Source of the DNA: Candidatus Aenigmatarchaeota archaeon
GTDB lineage: Archaea > Aenigmatarchaeota > Aenigmatarchaeia > QMZP01
DNA length: 6,285 nt
Assembly: GCA_030672885.1 (NCBI GenBank)
Contig: DAOVFN010000046.1
Span: forward strand, 1-6,285
Direction: 5' to 3'
In this document: positions 5,401 through 6,285 of the stretch, piece after piece
Layout: each line of letters begins with the position of its first letter
Position numbering within the stretch: the first letter of the stretch is position 1
Translations under genes and position numbers: made by a program
The notes under the pieces: generated by a model
What the model saw: only the letters and a program-made list of their open reading frames with translations
Database searches by the model: none
Told to the model about the DNA's origin: nothing

Positions 5401-6285
5401 CATAAACGATTCCTATATTGAAGATAATGCTGCATATTACGGGGGGGTATCTATTAAGGATGAAGGCACCCGCTATAACACATTATACAACAATTTTTTT
5501 AATAATACTGTCAATATCATTTCAGATAGTGATTCTAATACTAATTATTGGAATACTACTAAAACATTAGGCACAAATATACTTGGGGGTCCTTATATTG
5601 GTGGAAACTACTGGACAGACCCGGACGGCGGGAATTTCTCAGACACATGCCCGGACACCAACGGAGACGGGATATGCGATACTAATTACAACATAATATA
5701 CAGCGAATGGGATAACCTGAGCCTCACAAACACAAACTTCGCCACCTACACCGAGTTCGATGTAGCCCCTACAACAGATTTCAACTCCCAACCAAACATA
5801 TTCAATATCTGCCAGCCAATCATCGAAACTACGGGGGTTGCCAGGATACACTGGTACGGCTGCGTAAACGCCTCTGGCGCGGACTTTGATTCATACGTCG
5901 AATTCGGCTCAGGCTTTGCCTGGGTGGACTCCACCAACCTCAACAACACATTCAACTCCGCTGCAAACATAACCCTCTACGGCCTCCCCTATAGCGAGAC
6001 CCCTGCCATATACGAGGACGGCTCCCCCTGCCCCGACAGCGTGGCAAATTCCTACTCCTCCGGAACATTCTCCTTCAACACGACCCACTTCACCAACTAC
6101 TCCGCAGGCGCCAACTCCAACCTCACCATATACGACCAGAACGACACCGAGGGCGGCTCAGTCCAGGCATACACAGGAAACACCATAACCTTTTATGCCA
6201 ACTACACCAACACTACCTCAGGCGAACCCATAACGGATGCCTCCTGCAACATCTCCTTCAACGTCACTCCCTTCGGTCCATGCGA
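2480..6285 (+). CDS. Giant modular membrane-anchored surface protein, 3' end beyond the window
   Basis: The frame is open from the TTG at 2480 to the window end, at least 1268 codons. It has a cytoplasmic N-terminus of about 60 residues (MAYAKWIKKGDQVHGPYFYE at 1-20, YLG at 33-35), then one membrane segment (about 61-83, core ALVVIFVLLFGYL). The outer part has, in order: a small beta module with SLSLSGAIVGNGSVRVWL (116-133); a sequon-rich linker (171-382); a CLETCSL module (393-399, possible C393-C397 disulfide); a cadherin-like domain (about 457-527, DLNDFFTDPEGEPLKY); a beta module with ILRCPGFDF and DNGTHITFTVSSFSGYVG (about 617-673, C634/C644); a GGNWTVRFDTTGTADLTIT module (from 687); a parallel beta-helix (about 814-1040); a DTNGDGICD loop (about 1061-1069); and NITLYGLPY and NYSAGANSNLTI modules (from 1163). 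I recall these modules from DPANN archaeal surface proteins. A role in adhesion or cell contact is inferred; no enzyme motif is seen. Confidence 0.88.
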   Translation, partial: MAYAKWIKKGDQVHGPYFYETIHTEDGRTKRIYLGTDPPRPEPEPDPCAVATERQTGPAEISAAALVVIFVLLFGYLSYTGYLTATPALHTQNTSIIFTSSANHTLEIGVPGNLSSLSLSGAIVGNGSVRVWLMKSGQKLLVLDSDLLTVPISPRPSLPAATSPITGIIINESTPSEHEVPSSERENTTQETLTNKTSPKPPSNESILLNETLPEPSTGETSYMDQDNETTIPSSFLGNQANATAPASTFPGNQTSPALPGTATPGESTTTNPTPPGSETIPDNETNMSVPASETNITLPQNLTNITVPASETNITIPRENTTLPENETGLPLPDENITTNITPPHNITIPDENIPINVTLPGNATNITNMTGPVPIPGNVTKRRITEFRHICLETCSLTPHYTRNITLLIELGPGTDLHLDSVSYTLAQGPQPNITQDLPPMGMVPNQTMGTNSTLAIDLNDFFTDPEGEPLKYNAKGREREIRTMIRGPLLEIKSGHGNGTFRIRLVAEDPMNALKTDFYVNVTGSVPLPQHEFEISRIRNLFGINISDINSTAKGFDLNFSLRNALISLRGVNMTHIQQMRLINVTNLSSAHVKDRTASLTTDTFALNPLSLTNATITLEKRGPVTSILRCPGFDFNSNTCPLWELTSIPFSDNGTHITFTVSSFSGYVGTNLKIIDVHSSPMVGGNWTVRFDTTGTADLTITATREINYTESYTRWTNYSEDSGLYDLKFLELKCGEKTLEYKWQGEDCSENECSIFIPNYSCNETCYETSLVLSSGRHVLKFEYGDETAYAYNSIYDCDSCATCNSNITAASAGDTVRLTADIINYSGADDSTQAGETCISFGGKDNIIFDCDGYTINGEGDSFGYGIGLEGISNGNTIMNCVNISRFFRGVYLFNADNNNITNSNANNNKLGFGILGSDNNILTNIIATDNNYGLELGLSSYSNTITNLTSSNDRTGIKLYGGSQYNTINDSYIEDNAAYYGGVSIKDEGTRYNTLYNNFFNNTVNIISDSDSNTNYWNTTKTLGTNILGGPYIGGNYWTDPDGGNFSDTCPDTNGDGICDTNYNIIYSEWDNLSLTNTNFATYTEFDVAPTTDFNSQPNIFNICQPIIETTGVARIHWYGCVNASGADFDSYVEFGSGFAWVDSTNLNNTFNSAANITLYGLPYSETPAIYEDGSPCPDSVANSYSSGTFSFNTTHFTNYSAGANSNLTIYDQNDTEGGSVQAYTGNTITFYANYTNTTSGEPITDASCNISFNVTPFGPC
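2990..3625 (+). other. Mucin-like Pro/Thr/Asn linker of the surface protein
   Basis: Residues 171-382 are low-complexity sequence rich in Pro, Thr, Asn, Ser and Glu. I count 24 N-glycosylation sequons (N-x-S/T, x not Pro) in about 212 residues. Such density in archaea points to an extended glycosylated stalk outside the membrane. That supports the N-in, C-out orientation predicted from the single membrane segment. Confidence 0.8.
3347..3427 (+). repeat. 18-residue repeat unit inside the stalk
   Basis: The 27-base segments 3347-3373 and 3401-3427 are identical except one C/A change, and both encode VPASETNIT. The 54-bp period keeps the frame, so unit gain or loss would change stalk length without breaking the protein. 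Confidence 0.8.
4500..5602 (+). other. AT-rich module block within the surface gene
   Basis: Codon choice switches sharply near 4500 from C-ending codons to A/T-ending codons (AAT, GAT, TTA, TAT) and reverts near 5600. By hand count the lines at 4621 and 4861 are about 33% and 28% GC, against about 55% at 3421 and 63% at 6001. The block encodes the cysteine-rich GGNWTVRF module plus the beta-helix (about residues 674-1041). The coding frame is unbroken across both edges. This suggests a domain cassette from an AT-rich donor. Confidence 0.75.
4920..5602 (+). other. Parallel beta-helix (NosD/PbH1-like) domain
   Basis: After a cap-like segment (SAGDTVRLTADIINY, then CISFGGKDNIIFDCDGYTIN), about 150 residues show Asn-rich rungs of the type NNNITNSNANNN, SDNNILTNIIATDNN, YSNTITNLTSSND and QYNTINDSYIEDN at roughly 22-24 residue spacing. 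This is the known pattern of right-handed beta-helix proteins with Asn ladders. They commonly bind polysaccharide or act as extended adhesin stems. No pectate-lyase-type active site is evident. Confidence 0.75.
5600..5695 (+). other. GGNYW / DTNGDGICD calcium-loop motif closing the beta-helix
   Basis: Residues 1041-1072 read GGNYWTDPDGGNFSDTC then PDTNGDGICDTNYNI. The D-x-N-x-D-G-x-x-D spacing matches EF-hand or thrombospondin-type-3 calcium loops. C1057 and C1068 could form a disulfide. I recall this motif at the C-terminal end of archaeal NosD-like beta-helices. Calcium binding is inferred from spacing only. Confidence 0.65.

Overview
The window looks archaeal, most likely from an uncultivated lineage of the DPANN type (Woesearchaeota/Pacearchaeota-like). 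The lineage is inferred from the surface-protein modules I recognise, not from a marker gene. Other support is heavy AGG/AGA arginine and ATA isoleucine codon use, TATA-like elements at archaeal spacing, and one gene start that looks leaderless. The sequence is moderately GC-rich except for one strongly AT-rich block inside the last gene.

All convincing genes are on the + strand. (1) Positions 1-1112 hold the C-terminal three quarters of an NAD(P)-dependent aldehyde dehydrogenase whose start lies before the window. (2) Positions 1145-1993 hold a complete stand-alone ADP/ATP-dependent NAD(P)HX dehydratase (NnrD), a nicotinamide-cofactor repair enzyme. It lies 32 bases after the dehydrogenase, so the two may form a small redox-metabolism unit. 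(3) Positions 1994-2479 are non-coding. The distal half holds a dense array of an 11-bp motif in both orientations, two AT-rich TATA-like boxes and a Shine-Dalgarno sequence. (4) From a TTG start at 2480 one reading frame stays open to the end of the window (at least 1268 codons, no stop seen). It encodes a very large modular cell-surface protein: a short cytoplasmic N-terminus, one membrane anchor, a glycosylation-rich Pro/Thr/Asn linker, cadherin-like and other beta modules, a parallel beta-helix (NosD-like) region ending in a calcium-loop motif, and further beta modules.

The two points most worth attention are the motif array and the AT-rich block. The array has nine copies, eight of which fall near multiples of about 10.7 bp, and it includes a palindrome at the predicted transcription start of the surface gene. 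It looks like a multi-site operator controlling that gene. The AT-rich block (about 4500-5600) has very different codon use, and its edges coincide with protein-module edges. This suggests a surface-domain cassette acquired by recombination while the frame was kept.
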